Positions 29,014-38,096 of a stretch of 64,000 nucleotides of DNA are shown piece after piece. This DNA comes from Brevundimonas lenta (GTDB lineage: Bacteria; Pseudomonadota; Alphaproteobacteria; Caulobacterales; Caulobacteraceae). The DNA is taken from the NCBI RefSeq assembly GCF_014196335.1, contig NZ_JACIDM010000003.1, forward strand, positions 310,001-374,000, given 5' to 3'. A model generated the notes under the pieces. The model did no database searches. It had not been told where the DNA came from and saw only the letters and a program-made list of their open reading frames with translations. Position 1 is the first letter of the stretch; each line of letters starts with the position of its first letter. The translations under genes and the position numbers were made by a program.

Positions 29014-30191
29014 CCATGCGCAAATGCACCCGATGCCTGACCCCCGAGACGGTCGACACCATCACCTACGATGCTGAGGGCGTCTGCTCGGTCTGCCGGC
29101 AGGTCGAGTTCAAGCAGGACAAGATCGACTGGGCCGACCGCCAGCGCCAGCTCGACGCCATCGTGGCCGAGCACAAGGGCAAGGGCCTGTACGACTGCAT
29201 CGTCCCCTATTCGGGCGGCAAGGACTCGGTCTTCCAGCTCTACTACATCATCAAGGTGCTGAAGCTTAAGCCGCTGGTGGTCCGCTATAACCACTGGGGC
29301 TACCGGCCCAAGGTCGACGAGCTGAACACCTCGGTGTTCAAGCAGCTGGGCTGCGACGTGGTCGAGTTCACGCCCAATTTCCACGTCGTGCGCGAGCTGA
29401 TGCTGGAGAGCTTCAAGCGCCGCGGCGACTTCTGCTGGCACTGCCACACCGGCATCTATTCCGGCGTCATGCACATGGCAGTGCGCTTCGAGGTGCCGCT
29501 GCTGTTCTGGGGCGAGAGCACGGCCGAGTACCACAGCTGGTACACCTTCGAGGAGATGGAGGAGGTCGACGAGAAGCGCTTCAACCGGCTGATGAACCAG
29601 GGGATCACCGCCGACGACATGTTCGAATTCCTGCAGGGGCGCGTGGAGCGCCGCGACCTGTGGATGTTCGACTATCCGAAGCGCAAGGACCTGATCAAAC
29701 TGAAGGTCCAGTCGATCTGCCTCGGCAACTACATCGAGTGGGACACCAAGGCGAACGTGGCCCTGATCGAGAAGGAACTGGGCTGGAAAGGCCAGGAGGT
29801 CGAGGGCGTGCCGCCCGAGTACGACTACGAGAAGATCGAGTGCACCTTCCAGGGCATGCGCGACTATTCGAAATACGTGAAGCGCGGCTACGGCCGGGCC
29901 AACCACCTGCTGTCGATCGACATCCGCAACGGCCGCAAGACGCGTGAAGAGGCGCTGGAGATCGAAGCCCAGTACGACGGCAAGCGCCCGGCCTCGATGG
30001 ACTGGTTCCTGGAGCAGATCCAGATGACCGAGGACGAGTTCTACAAATACCTGGAGCCGCACCAGGTCCATCCGTGGAAGTTCGACCGCAAGAACCTGGA
30101 GACGGGGCCGGTCCTGCCTGACTTCGACAAATGGGACCGCACCGACCTGAGCCACATTCCCGTGGGCCCGCCGAAGACGCCGGCGGAATAG
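29010..30191 (+). CDS. N-acetyl sugar amidotransferase, WbpG/PseA/LegA family
   Basis: A 393-residue ATP-pyrophosphatase that uses ammonia to turn a sugar N-acetyl group into an acetamidino group. It opens with zinc-ribbon cysteines (KCTRCL and CSVC), then the PP-loop PYSGGKDS near residue 67, and LLFWGESTAEYHSWYTFEEM, all marks of this family. It starts in the stop of the CMP-sugar synthetase and is followed by its two helper genes. Family members amidinate pseudaminic, legionaminic or mannosaminuronic sugars. Here the adjacent CMP-nonulosonate synthetase argues for a 5-acetamidino nonulosonate. Confidence 0.88.
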   Translation: MTMRKCTRCLTPETVDTITYDAEGVCSVCRQVEFKQDKIDWADRQRQLDAIVAEHKGKGLYDCIVPYSGGKDSVFQLYYIIKVLKLKPLVVRYNHWGYRPKVDELNTSVFKQLGCDVVEFTPNFHVVRELMLESFKRRGDFCWHCHTGIYSGVMHMAVRFEVPLLFWGESTAEYHSWYTFEEMEEVDEKRFNRLMNQGITADDMFEFLQGRVERRDLWMFDYPKRKDLIKLKVQSICLGNYIEWDTKANVALIEKELGWKGQEVEGVPPEYDYEKIECTFQGMRDYSKYVKRGYGRANHLLSIDIRNGRKTREEALEIEAQYDGKRPASMDWFLEQIQMTEDEFYKYLEPHQVHPWKFDRKNLETGPVLPDFDKWDRTDLSHIPVGPPKTPAE

Positions 30192-30204
30192 GGGAGCGCG
30201 CCCG

Positions 30205-30825
30205 ATGACCATCGCCATCATCGACTACGGCATGGGCAACGTCCGTTCACTGATGAACGCGTTCGAGTACATCGGCGAGGACGCGACCGTGACCGCCGAT
30301 TTCGACGAGCTTGAGGAGGCGGATCGCCTCGTCCTGCCGGGCGTCGGCGCCTTCGGCGACGCCATGATCGCCATCGACGACAAGGGCCTGCGCCCGGTGC
30401 TGAACCGACTGGCGCTGGAGGTGAAGAAGCCGGTGCTGGGCGTCTGCCTGGGCATGCAGCTGTTCGCGAAGAAGAGCTTCGAACACGGCGAGCACGAGGG
30501 CCTCGGCTGGATCGACGCCGAGATCCGTCCGATGCAGGTGCAGCGCCCGGCCAAGGTGCCGCACGTCGGCTGGAACGCGGTCGAGTTCGCCCCCGACGAA
30601 TGGCTGTTCAAGGGCCTGCCGTCGGGCGAGAGCGACTACTATTTCGTCCACTCCTTCCACATGGCCTGCAAGGACGCGGCGGACGTCGCCGGGACCTGCG
30701 ACCACGGCGGTCCGTTCACGGCGGCGGTGCGGCGCGGCAACCTGGTCGCGACCCAGTTCCATCCGGAGAAGAGCCAGGACAACGGACTGCAGCTGCTGCA
30801 GAACTGGCTGGCGCACGACTTCTGA
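30205..30825 (+). CDS. HisH-like glutamine amidotransferase for sugar amidination
   Basis: A 206-residue class I glutaminase that releases ammonia. The catalytic Cys lies in GVCLGMQLF, with His and Glu in TQFHPEKSQDNG. Its neighbours are the sugar amidotransferase and a HisF-like cyclase, with no other histidine genes. It therefore serves as the ammonia source for sugar modification, as the duplicated HisH/HisF pairs do in WbpG and LegA loci. Confidence 0.88.
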   Translation: MTIAIIDYGMGNVRSLMNAFEYIGEDATVTADFDELEEADRLVLPGVGAFGDAMIAIDDKGLRPVLNRLALEVKKPVLGVCLGMQLFAKKSFEHGEHEGLGWIDAEIRPMQVQRPAKVPHVGWNAVEFAPDEWLFKGLPSGESDYYFVHSFHMACKDAADVAGTCDHGGPFTAAVRRGNLVATQFHPEKSQDNGLQLLQNWLAHDF

Positions 30826-31601
30826 TGCTCAAGAAACGGATCATCCCGAAATTCCTGATCCGCGGCGGCCGTCTGGTGAAGATGCGCCGGTTCGTCGACG
30901 ACCAGCGCGAGGCGGGCAACCCCGTCTCGACGGCCAAGGTCTATGACTCCTACGGCGTGGACGAGCTGATCTTCGTCGATATCGACGCCTCGGCCGAGGG
31001 CCGGACGGTGACCGGCAATATCATCGAGCGGGTGGCCGAGGAGGTCTTCGTGCCCCTGACCGCCGGCGGCGGCGTGCGCACGCTGGGCCAGATCGAGGCC
31101 CTGCTGAAGAGCGGCGCCGACAAGGTCAGCATCAACTCCGCCGCCATCGACGACCCCGACTTCATCACCCAGGCGGCCAACCGTTTCGGCGACCAGTGCA
31201 TCGTCGTCTCCGTCGACTACAAGGCCGACGAGTTCGGGCGGAAGAAGGTGTTCGGCCACGGCGGCTCGCGCCAGACCGCCCACGATCCCGTAGAGTTCGC
31301 CCAGCGCATGCAGGACCTGCACGCCGGCGAAATCCTGATGACCTCGATCGACCGGGATGGGACGATGAGCGGCTATGATCTGGAGCTGATCTCGGAGCTG
31401 TCGAACAAGCTGTCGATCCCGCTGATCGCCTCCTCGGGCGCGGGCTCGCTGGCCGATTGCAAGGCGGCGCTGGACGCGGGCGCCTCGGCCATCACCATCT
31501 CGTCGATGTTCATCTTCACCGACCACAGCCCGATCAAGGTGCGCACCTATCTGGCCACCAACGGGGTCAACGTCCGCAACCAGAAGGGCAGCCGGTCATG
31601 A
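30825..31601 (+). CDS. HisF-like (beta/alpha)8 ammonia channel subunit for sugar amidination
   Basis: A 258-residue TIM barrel of the HisF family. It begins MLKKRIIPKFLIRGGRLVKM, where true HisF has the CLDV sequence, and contains FVDIDASAEGR, VPLTAGGGVRTL, DKVSINSAA, MTSIDRDGTMSGYD and LIASSGAGSLADC. In the histidine pathway HisF binds HisH and channels ammonia. Here it would do so for the WbpG/LegA enzyme. The start overlaps the hisH-like stop by one base; an ATGA overlap links it to the next gene. Confidence 0.88.
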   Translation: MLKKRIIPKFLIRGGRLVKMRRFVDDQREAGNPVSTAKVYDSYGVDELIFVDIDASAEGRTVTGNIIERVAEEVFVPLTAGGGVRTLGQIEALLKSGADKVSINSAAIDDPDFITQAANRFGDQCIVVSVDYKADEFGRKKVFGHGGSRQTAHDPVEFAQRMQDLHAGEILMTSIDRDGTMSGYDLELISELSNKLSIPLIASSGAGSLADCKAALDAGASAITISSMFIFTDHSPIKVRTYLATNGVNVRNQKGSRS

Positions 31602-32530
31602 GCGGCCTGCTGTCGCTGCGTCCTTCGGACGTGTTCGCCGATCCGGCGGGCAGCGCCATGGTCGTGGTCGACAGCATCGTGCGCAACGTCACTGCCGAGG
31701 GCTGGTTCTACGGCCAGTTCGCGGCCGCCCTGGCGCTGGGCCTGGCCATCGACCTGATCCGCCGCCGCGAGCTGGGCCCGCGCTATCTGAGCAAGGGCGT
31801 GCGGCTGGACCTGGTGTACAGCCTGATGGAGCTCACCCATGTGGTGACCTACACCATCATGCTGCCGGCCGGCCTGGCGCTGACGCATGCGCTGCAGACC
31901 TGGGCGCCGTGGCTTGAGATCCGCGTCCTGTCCAGCCTGCCGCAGTGGAGCCAGCTGCTGATCCTGTTCGTGGTCACCGACCTGTGGGTCTACTGGTGGC
32001 ACCGGTTGCAGCACGAGAGCCGCATCGTCTGGCAGTTCCACAAGACGCACCATTCGCAGCTGCATCTGAACGTCATGACGACCTTCCGGGCGACGGTGCT
32101 GGACCGCCTGCTGGCCATGGTCTCGCTGGCGATCCCGGCGGCGATCATGGACGTCCACATCGCCATGCCCGTGGCCATCGCCGCCCTGCTGCAGTTCCAC
32201 CAGCTGGTCATCCATTCGGACAGCGGCTGGTCGTGGGGGCCGCTGGACCGGATCTTCGTCTCGCCCTCGTTCCACGAGGTGCACCACTCCTCGCTGGAGC
32301 CGCACCTGGACAAGAACTACGGCGGCGTCCTGTCGATCTGGGACCACATGTTCGGGACCTACGTCGCCCGCGGCGACCGCGAACTGGTCTACGGCCTGGT
32401 TGGCGAGCGCCTGCCCGAGGCGTGGTTCAAGCAACAGTTCGTGCCGCTGGTCGGCCTGTGGCGCCTGTTCCGCCCGGCCATCGCCGCGCCGCCGGTCGCC
32501 GACGCCGTGCCAGGGGAGACCCCCGCATGA
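31598..32530 (+). CDS. Fatty-acid hydroxylase / sterol desaturase family membrane protein
   Basis: A 310-residue diiron membrane enzyme. The three histidine boxes are HRLQH (about 135-139), HKTHH (148-152) and HEVHH (about 226-230), set between hydrophobic helices, as in the FA_hydroxylase superfamily. Such enzymes hydroxylate or desaturate lipids. Its place inside a polysaccharide operon, overlapping both neighbours by four bases, suggests that it acts on an acyl substituent or lipid carrier of this glycan. That is inference; no specific substrate can be given. Confidence 0.85.
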   Translation: MSGLLSLRPSDVFADPAGSAMVVVDSIVRNVTAEGWFYGQFAAALALGLAIDLIRRRELGPRYLSKGVRLDLVYSLMELTHVVTYTIMLPAGLALTHALQTWAPWLEIRVLSSLPQWSQLLILFVVTDLWVYWWHRLQHESRIVWQFHKTHHSQLHLNVMTTFRATVLDRLLAMVSLAIPAAIMDVHIAMPVAIAALLQFHQLVIHSDSGWSWGPLDRIFVSPSFHEVHHSSLEPHLDKNYGGVLSIWDHMFGTYVARGDRELVYGLVGERLPEAWFKQQFVPLVGLWRLFRPAIAAPPVADAVPGETPA

Positions 32531-33189
32531 GCCGCATCCGCTCCAGCCTCGACGCCCGTGGCCTGGCCGCCTACGCCGCCAACCAGTGCAACCACATGTT
32601 CCCGGACCGCGAACCGGTGGCCCACGACGACCTGGCCCCGGTCGTCCACGTCGCGCTGGAGCGGCTGGAGCACTGCTTCAGCCACGTCGACAACAAGTAT
32701 TTCTTCGACGGCGAGCACGTCGTGTTCAACCACCTGCACGGCGACCAGTACGCCATGTGGCTGTACCTGCTGTCGAACGAGCTGTTCCGCCAGGGCGGGT
32801 CGGCCTCGACCTGTTCCAAGCTGTTCCTGCTGAACAAGGCGCTGCACGGCGTCGACGCCTTCTACGAGGTCGAACTGCCGTCCGTGTTCCTGCTCGTGCA
32901 CCCGTTGGGGACGGTGCTGGGGCGGGGGAACTACAGCGACTTCTTCGTCGCCTACCAGCGCTGCGGCGTGGGCTCGAACAACGACGTCTACCCGACGTTC
33001 GGTAAGCACGTGACGCTGCGGCCCGGCAGCGCCGTGCTGGGCGCCTGCACCATCGGCGAGGTCTGCCAGATCGCGACGGAGTCGCTGGTGCTGGACCGCG
33101 ATCTGCCGGACCACACGCTCTACATCGGCGCCCCCAAGACCGCGACGCTGAAGCGCCAGGACAAGCCCTACCCGCTCTGGCGGGTTTGA
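32527..33189 (+). CDS. Hexapeptide-repeat acyltransferase, serine acetyltransferase-like
   Basis: A 220-residue protein with a left-handed beta-helix signature: VFLLVHPLGTVLGRGNYSDFFVA, CGVGSNNDVYPTFGKHVTLRPGSAVLGACTIG. The N-terminal half (MFPDREPVAHDDLAPVVHVALERL) has no repeat. The general class uses acetyl-CoA. It begins in the stop of the hydroxylase gene. It could O- or N-acetylate a sugar in the glycan, but the family assignment is loose. Confidence 0.65.
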   Translation: MSRIRSSLDARGLAAYAANQCNHMFPDREPVAHDDLAPVVHVALERLEHCFSHVDNKYFFDGEHVVFNHLHGDQYAMWLYLLSNELFRQGGSASTCSKLFLLNKALHGVDAFYEVELPSVFLLVHPLGTVLGRGNYSDFFVAYQRCGVGSNNDVYPTFGKHVTLRPGSAVLGACTIGEVCQIATESLVLDRDLPDHTLYIGAPKTATLKRQDKPYPLWRV

Positions 33190-33202
33190 GGACCCTCCCC
33201 CC

Positions 33203-34600
33203 ATGACCAGCCAACCCATCATCCCGACCAACGAGGAAGCCGACTTCGCGGAACTGCGCGCGCGTCTGCACCGGGCCATCCCGGGCGGGGCGCACACCTA
33301 TTCGCGCGGCGACGACCAGTTCCCCTCGATCGCCCCGCCCGTGCTCAGCAAGGGCAAGGGCGCCTATGTCTGGGACACCCACGGCAACCGCTATCTCGAC
33401 TACGGCATGGCCCTGCGCGCGGTGACCATCGGCTATGCCGACGAGCGCGTGAACGCCGCCGCCATCCGCCAGATCGAGAATGGCGTGAACCTGACCCGCG
33501 CCACCGAGATCGAGCTGGAGGCCGCCGAGCTGATCTGCGACCTGCTGCCCTGCGCCGAGATGGTCAAGTTCGGCAAGAACGGCTCGAACGTCACCACCGC
33601 GGCGGTGAAGATCGCCCGGGCGTACACCGGCCGCCGCTACGTCTGCGTGCCGCGCCAGCATCCCTTCTTCTCGTTCGACGACTGGTTCATCGGCGTCACC
33701 GCCATCAAGCGCGGCACGCTGGAGGATCACGCGGCGACCACCCTGGTGTTCGACTACAACGACATCGGCTCGCTGAAGGCGCTGTTCGACGCCCACCCGG
33801 GCGAGATCGCTGCGGTGATGCTGGAGCCCTCGACCCACATCTGGCCGAACGACGCCGACGGCCGCCCCGGTCAGCCGCCGGAGCCGGGCACGGACCCGGC
33901 GCACCACATCGGCGGCTTCCTGCATCAGGTGCGCGACTTGGCGCACGCCAACGGCGCCCTGTTCATCCTCGATGAGATGATCACCGGCTTCCGCTGGAAC
34001 CTGCGCGGGGCGCAGGCGACGTTCGGGATCGAGGCGGACCTGGCCACCTACGGCAAGGCCATGGCCAACGGCTTCTCGCTGGCGGCCGTGGTCGGCAAGC
34101 GCGAGTACATGCAGGTCGGCTCGATCGACACGCCGGGGATGGAGCGGACCTTCCTGCTGTCCTCGACCCACGGCGCGGAAATGCCCGCCCTGGGCGCCTT
34201 CGTCGAGGCGACGCGGATCAACGCCGCCGAGGACGTGCCGGGCCACCTGTGGGCCTATGGCGCGGCGCTGAAGTCTGCCTTCGCCGAGATCGCCACGCGG
34301 CACGGGCTTCAGGACCACGTCTTCATGGAAGGCCCGGCCATCGCCCTGAACTACGTCACCCGTGACGCCTCGGGGGCGCCGTCGCTGCCAATGCGCACCT
34401 TGTTCGCCCAGGAGATGCTGAAGCGCGGGGTGATGATGCCCTGGCTGGCGATCTCGCAGGCCCACCGGGAGACCGAACTGGCGATAACGATGGACGCCTT
34501 CGACGGCGCGCTGGGCGTCTACAAACAGGCGCTGGAGAACGGCGTCGACAGCCAACTGAACGGGCCGGCGATCAAGCCGGTCTTCCGGACGCACAACTGA
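33203..34600 (+). CDS. Class III (glutamate-1-semialdehyde aminomutase-like) aminotransferase
   Basis: A 465-residue PLP enzyme related to HemL: PGGAHTYSRGDDQFP, KGKGAYVWDTHGNRYLDYGM, VKFGKNGSNVTTAAVKIARA, LFILDEMITGFRWN, and the PLP lysine in TYGKAMANGF. It is not HemL by context and lacks a matching tRNA-reductase gene. Polysaccharide loci often encode such enzymes for unusual amino-sugar building blocks. Its partner is probably the following SDR (shared stop/start base). The product is unknown. Confidence 0.82.
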   Translation: MTSQPIIPTNEEADFAELRARLHRAIPGGAHTYSRGDDQFPSIAPPVLSKGKGAYVWDTHGNRYLDYGMALRAVTIGYADERVNAAAIRQIENGVNLTRATEIELEAAELICDLLPCAEMVKFGKNGSNVTTAAVKIARAYTGRRYVCVPRQHPFFSFDDWFIGVTAIKRGTLEDHAATTLVFDYNDIGSLKALFDAHPGEIAAVMLEPSTHIWPNDADGRPGQPPEPGTDPAHHIGGFLHQVRDLAHANGALFILDEMITGFRWNLRGAQATFGIEADLATYGKAMANGFSLAAVVGKREYMQVGSIDTPGMERTFLLSSTHGAEMPALGAFVEATRINAAEDVPGHLWAYGAALKSAFAEIATRHGLQDHVFMEGPAIALNYVTRDASGAPSLPMRTLFAQEMLKRGVMMPWLAISQAHRETELAITMDAFDGALGVYKQALENGVDSQLNGPAIKPVFRTHN

Positions 34601-35400
34601 TGACCTTCGGTACCACCCGACTGGACGGACAGGTGGCCCTGGTCACCGGCGGCGCGGGCATCCTCGGCCGCGTCTTCTGCCGCGCCCTGGTCGAGGCGGG
34701 CGCGAAGGTCGCCGTGGTCGATCTGCTGGAGGACGCCGCCAGGGACGCCGCTTCCGAACACGGCGAGGCGGCCGCAGGCTTCGGCTGCGACGTGTCCGAT
34801 CCGGCCTCGGTGAAGGCCGCCGTCGCCGCCGTCATGGCGCGCTTCGGGCGGATCGACGTGCTGGTCAACAACGCCGCCACCAAGACCGCCGACGTGCGCG
34901 CCTTCTTCGAACCGTTCGAAACCTACAAGCTCGACACCTGGCGCGAGGTCATGGGCGTCAACGTCGACGGCATGTTCCTGATGGCCCAGGCCGTCGGCGC
35001 CGAGATGCTGAAGGCCGGTTCGGGCCGCATCGTCCAGACCGCCTCCATCTACGGCCTGGTCGGGCCGGACGACCGCATCTACGAAGGCTCGGAATACCTC
35101 GGCGGGCCGATCAATACGCCGGCGGTCTATTCCGCCTCCAAGGCGGCGGTGGTCGGGCTGACGAAGTGGCTGGCGACGCACTGGGCCGACAAGGGCATCC
35201 GGGTGAACTGCCTCGTCCCCGGCGGCGTCTCCAGCGGCCAGAACGGCGTGTTCGAACAGAACTACTCCTCGCGCACGCCGATGGGCCGCATGGCCCAGGC
35301 GGAGGAGATGGCGCCGCCGCTGCTGTTCCTCGCCAGCGAGGCCTCGTCCTATGTCACCGGCCAGGTGCTGGCCGTCGACGGCGGATGGACCGCCTGGTGA
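34600..35400 (+). CDS. Short-chain dehydrogenase/reductase
   Basis: A 266-residue classical SDR with cofactor loop TGGAGILGR, DVLVNNAAT, and catalytic Tyr/Lys in VYSASKAAVVGLTKWLATHW; it ends with LAVDGGWTAW. The start shares one base with the aminotransferase stop and its own stop overlaps the Wzx start (GTGA). It probably oxidises or reduces the sugar or acyl intermediate of the aminotransferase. Substrate not identified. Confidence 0.85.
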   Translation: MTFGTTRLDGQVALVTGGAGILGRVFCRALVEAGAKVAVVDLLEDAARDAASEHGEAAAGFGCDVSDPASVKAAVAAVMARFGRIDVLVNNAATKTADVRAFFEPFETYKLDTWREVMGVNVDGMFLMAQAVGAEMLKAGSGRIVQTASIYGLVGPDDRIYEGSEYLGGPINTPAVYSASKAAVVGLTKWLATHWADKGIRVNCLVPGGVSSGQNGVFEQNYSSRTPMGRMAQAEEMAPPLLFLASEASSYVTGQVLAVDGGWTAW

Positions 35401-36650
35401 GCGAGGCCAGCCAGACGGGCCAGGGGGTTCGCGACCTCTATCTGGTCGTCGTCAAGCTGGTCGACGTGGCCACGCGCGCCGGCTTCGTCCTGACCGCGAC
35501 CTTCGGCCTGGCCATCGGTCAGGCGGGCCAGTTCGGCCTGATCGCCACCCTGGTCGGCCTGTTCGCCTTCGCCTTCAATTTCGAGCGCCACATCGACATC
35601 CAGCGCCGCTCGGCCGGCGAGGACCATGCGGTGTTCGACCGCTACGTCGTCCAGGCGCTGAAATTCTTCGCCTTCAACTGGACCTTCATGGTCCCGCTGT
35701 TCGTCGTCGCCGTCGCCCTGTGGGCCCAGCCGGGCTGGATGATCCTGGGCCTCGCAGTGATCGTCGTGGTCGCCGAACACCTGTCGAACCAGGCCTATCA
35801 GTACGCCCTGATCAACCACCGCTACTATCCGATGCTGGTTGTGGTGGCGGCCAAGAACAGCCTGCTGGCGGCGGTGGTCCTGTACCGCGCCCTGTTCGCC
35901 CGCGACGGCTTCGACCTGACCTTCGTCATGCAGCTTTGGGCCGTCGGCGCGGTGCTGTGCACCATCGGCCTGGCCATCATGTTCGCGCGGCTGAACGCAT
36001 CGGCCGCGAGGACCGAGCCGTTCCGCTTCGGCGTCGACATCATCGGCCAGCACAAGGCCTCGCTGACCCATTTCCTGATCGGCCTGATCGCCATCCTGAT
36101 CCTGCAGTTCGACCGGCTGGCGGTCGGCGGGCTGATGACCTTCGAAGAGACCGGCCTCTATTTCCGCCATACCCTGCTCGTCGCCTTCGCCTACCAGGCC
36201 TTCAACATCGCCTCGTTCAACCGCATCACCCCGGCCATCTTCACCGAGGCGAAGACGCAGGACATTCCGCACCTGCGCCGCCGTGTGCTGCGCGAATATC
36301 TGAAGACCGTCGTCGGCGTGCCCCTGCTCCTGTTCGCCGCCTGGGGCGTCGACGCGCTGACGCACGGCGTGTGGTCCGAGCGGTTCCATCTCAGCCTGGT
36401 GCTGATGGGCCTGCTGCTGCTCGGCTTTGTGGTCCGGGCCGCCGCAGACTTCCACGCCCTGATCCTGAACGCGCGCCATGACGAGCGGCACATCCTGACC
36501 GCCCAGGGCGCCGCCTTCGTCGTCGGCGCCGCCTTGCTGGTTCTCCTGACATGGCGGTTCGGGGTATACGGCGCCGCTTGCGCCACCATCGCCACCTCCG
36601 CCCTGTACCTGGTGCTGGTCAGCCGGGCGGTCCGAAGACTCGAACCATGA
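35397..36650 (+). CDS. wzx: Wzx-type oligosaccharide flippase (polytopic membrane protein)
   Basis: A 417-residue protein with about twelve hydrophobic helices spread over the whole length, consistent with the MOP/MATE-like flippase fold. GTG 35397 starts it inside the SDR stop. Sequence conservation in this family is poor; the identification rests on helix number, size, and location between a reductase and a glycosyltransferase, with the Wzy candidate 4 kb downstream. It would flip the undecaprenyl-linked repeat to the periplasm. Confidence 0.72.
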   Translation: MSEASQTGQGVRDLYLVVVKLVDVATRAGFVLTATFGLAIGQAGQFGLIATLVGLFAFAFNFERHIDIQRRSAGEDHAVFDRYVVQALKFFAFNWTFMVPLFVVAVALWAQPGWMILGLAVIVVVAEHLSNQAYQYALINHRYYPMLVVVAAKNSLLAAVVLYRALFARDGFDLTFVMQLWAVGAVLCTIGLAIMFARLNASAARTEPFRFGVDIIGQHKASLTHFLIGLIAILILQFDRLAVGGLMTFEETGLYFRHTLLVAFAYQAFNIASFNRITPAIFTEAKTQDIPHLRRRVLREYLKTVVGVPLLLFAAWGVDALTHGVWSERFHLSLVLMGLLLLGFVVRAAADFHALILNARHDERHILTAQGAAFVVGAALLVLLTWRFGVYGAACATIATSALYLVLVSRAVRRLEP

Positions 36651-38086
36651 CCTCAGCCCTCATCTACGCCATCCACCGCACCCAGGACTGGTGGCGCCAC
36701 GTCGGCCGGAACCTGGGCTTCGACCAGGTGACAGTGCTGACGGACCGGCGCGGCGACGGCGACGTCTGGATCACGGACGAGTTCTACCGCGGCTTCCGCG
36801 CCCACCTGAAGGCCGGGGACCGGTCGTCGGCCCTGCTCACCGCGGAAGAGGTCGTCGACGTGGTCGCCCGCTGCCGCGTGCTGCGCTGGCAGTCGCAGCG
36901 CCGGGCCGCCGCCATGGTGCTGGCCATGGCCGACGCCCTGGACGCGCGGCTGGAGGCGATCAAGCCGGATACGGTGATCAGCTTCCCGATCGACAACTAC
37001 AACCAGGACGTCCTCGCCCGCCTCGCCCGCAAGCGCGGCCTGCCGTATTTCGAGGTCACGGCCAGCGCCCTGCCCGACATGTGCATGCTGATGCACCGGG
37101 GCCGACTGATCACCTCCGACACCCCGGCCCCGCCACTGGTGGTCGAGGCCAAGATCCACGAGATCGCCGATCCCCTGTTCACCCCGGCCTACGTCCAGGG
37201 TCAGGCCGCCTATACGCGCGGCCGCTTCCTGCGCACGCTCGGCTATTTCCGCATCCGCGCCCTGTTCTTCCAGCTGTACGCCTGGTGGCGGCGCGACCCG
37301 CTGAACACCCACTACCTCGACGCCCAGCCCAGCCTCGGACACAAGGCGCGGTGGCGCGACGCGCGCATCACCGACATGGTCGAGGCGGACTGGGAGGCCA
37401 GGGTCGACGCCTTCCCGAAGGAGCGCCGGGTGCTCTACGGCCTGCAGCTCTTTCCCGAGGCGGCCATCGACTACTGGGTCGAGGACCTCGATCTGGTCCG
37501 TCATGAGGACATGCTGGTCGAGGCCGCGCGGCATCTGACCGCCGCCGGCTACCAGATCGTGGTCAAGGATCACCCGCTGCAGTTCGGCTTCCGCCAGACC
37601 GCTCTGCTGGACCGGCTGAAGGCGTTCCCGAACGTCGTCATCGTGCCCTATGAGGTCAGCGGCAACGCCCTGCTGGCGCGCTGCGGCGTGAACCTGACGG
37701 CGACCGGCACCCTGGGTCTGCAGGCGGGCCTGCTGGGCAATGTCTCGGTCACCTGCGGCGCCTATTACGTCACCGCCGACGATTTCGTCGTGCTGGAGAA
37801 CCAGGCCGACGTCGAACGTCTGCCGGCGGCGCTGGCGACGCTGACGCGGCCGTTCTCGCTGCACGACCGGCAGGCGCGGATCATCGCCAATCTGTTGCGC
37901 GGCAGTTTCGACGCCGACTTCTTCTCGTTCCGCGACTTCGATCCGAAGGCGCCCAACCCCGCCGCGGCCGAGCTGGGCCGCCGCCTGGGCGAACGCATCC
38001 GGGCCCTGGGGCCGCAGGGCGAGAACTGGCACGCGCGCCACATGCCGCCCGGCGCCGGCCGCCACCCCGGTTCGCCGCTGAACTGA
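36647..38086 (+). CDS. KpsS/LipB-like capsule glycosyltransferase, candidate nonulosonate transferase
   Basis: A 479-residue soluble protein. It contains VVKDHPLQFGFRQTALLDRL, a C-terminal feature of the GT-B-like capsule proteins of the KpsS/LipB group, and ALLARCGVNLTATGTLGLQAGLLGN in the donor region. Start ATG 36647 overlaps the flippase stop. KpsS proteins use CMP-Kdo, and this locus makes a CMP-nonulosonate. This protein is therefore the best candidate for adding it. The family match is moderate and the substrate is inferred. Confidence 0.6.
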   Translation: MTSALIYAIHRTQDWWRHVGRNLGFDQVTVLTDRRGDGDVWITDEFYRGFRAHLKAGDRSSALLTAEEVVDVVARCRVLRWQSQRRAAAMVLAMADALDARLEAIKPDTVISFPIDNYNQDVLARLARKRGLPYFEVTASALPDMCMLMHRGRLITSDTPAPPLVVEAKIHEIADPLFTPAYVQGQAAYTRGRFLRTLGYFRIRALFFQLYAWWRRDPLNTHYLDAQPSLGHKARWRDARITDMVEADWEARVDAFPKERRVLYGLQLFPEAAIDYWVEDLDLVRHEDMLVEAARHLTAAGYQIVVKDHPLQFGFRQTALLDRLKAFPNVVIVPYEVSGNALLARCGVNLTATGTLGLQAGLLGNVSVTCGAYYVTADDFVVLENQADVERLPAALATLTRPFSLHDRQARIIANLLRGSFDADFFSFRDFDPKAPNPAAAELGRRLGERIRALGPQGENWHARHMPPGAGRHPGSPLN

Positions 38087-38096
38087 CGGAGCCCCG

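Noticed and set aside
30205..31601. HisH and HisF read as part of the histidine operon
   Set aside because: No other his genes are present, HisF lacks the usual CLDV start, and both sit directly after a WbpG-type sugar amidotransferase; they are sugar-amidination paralogs.
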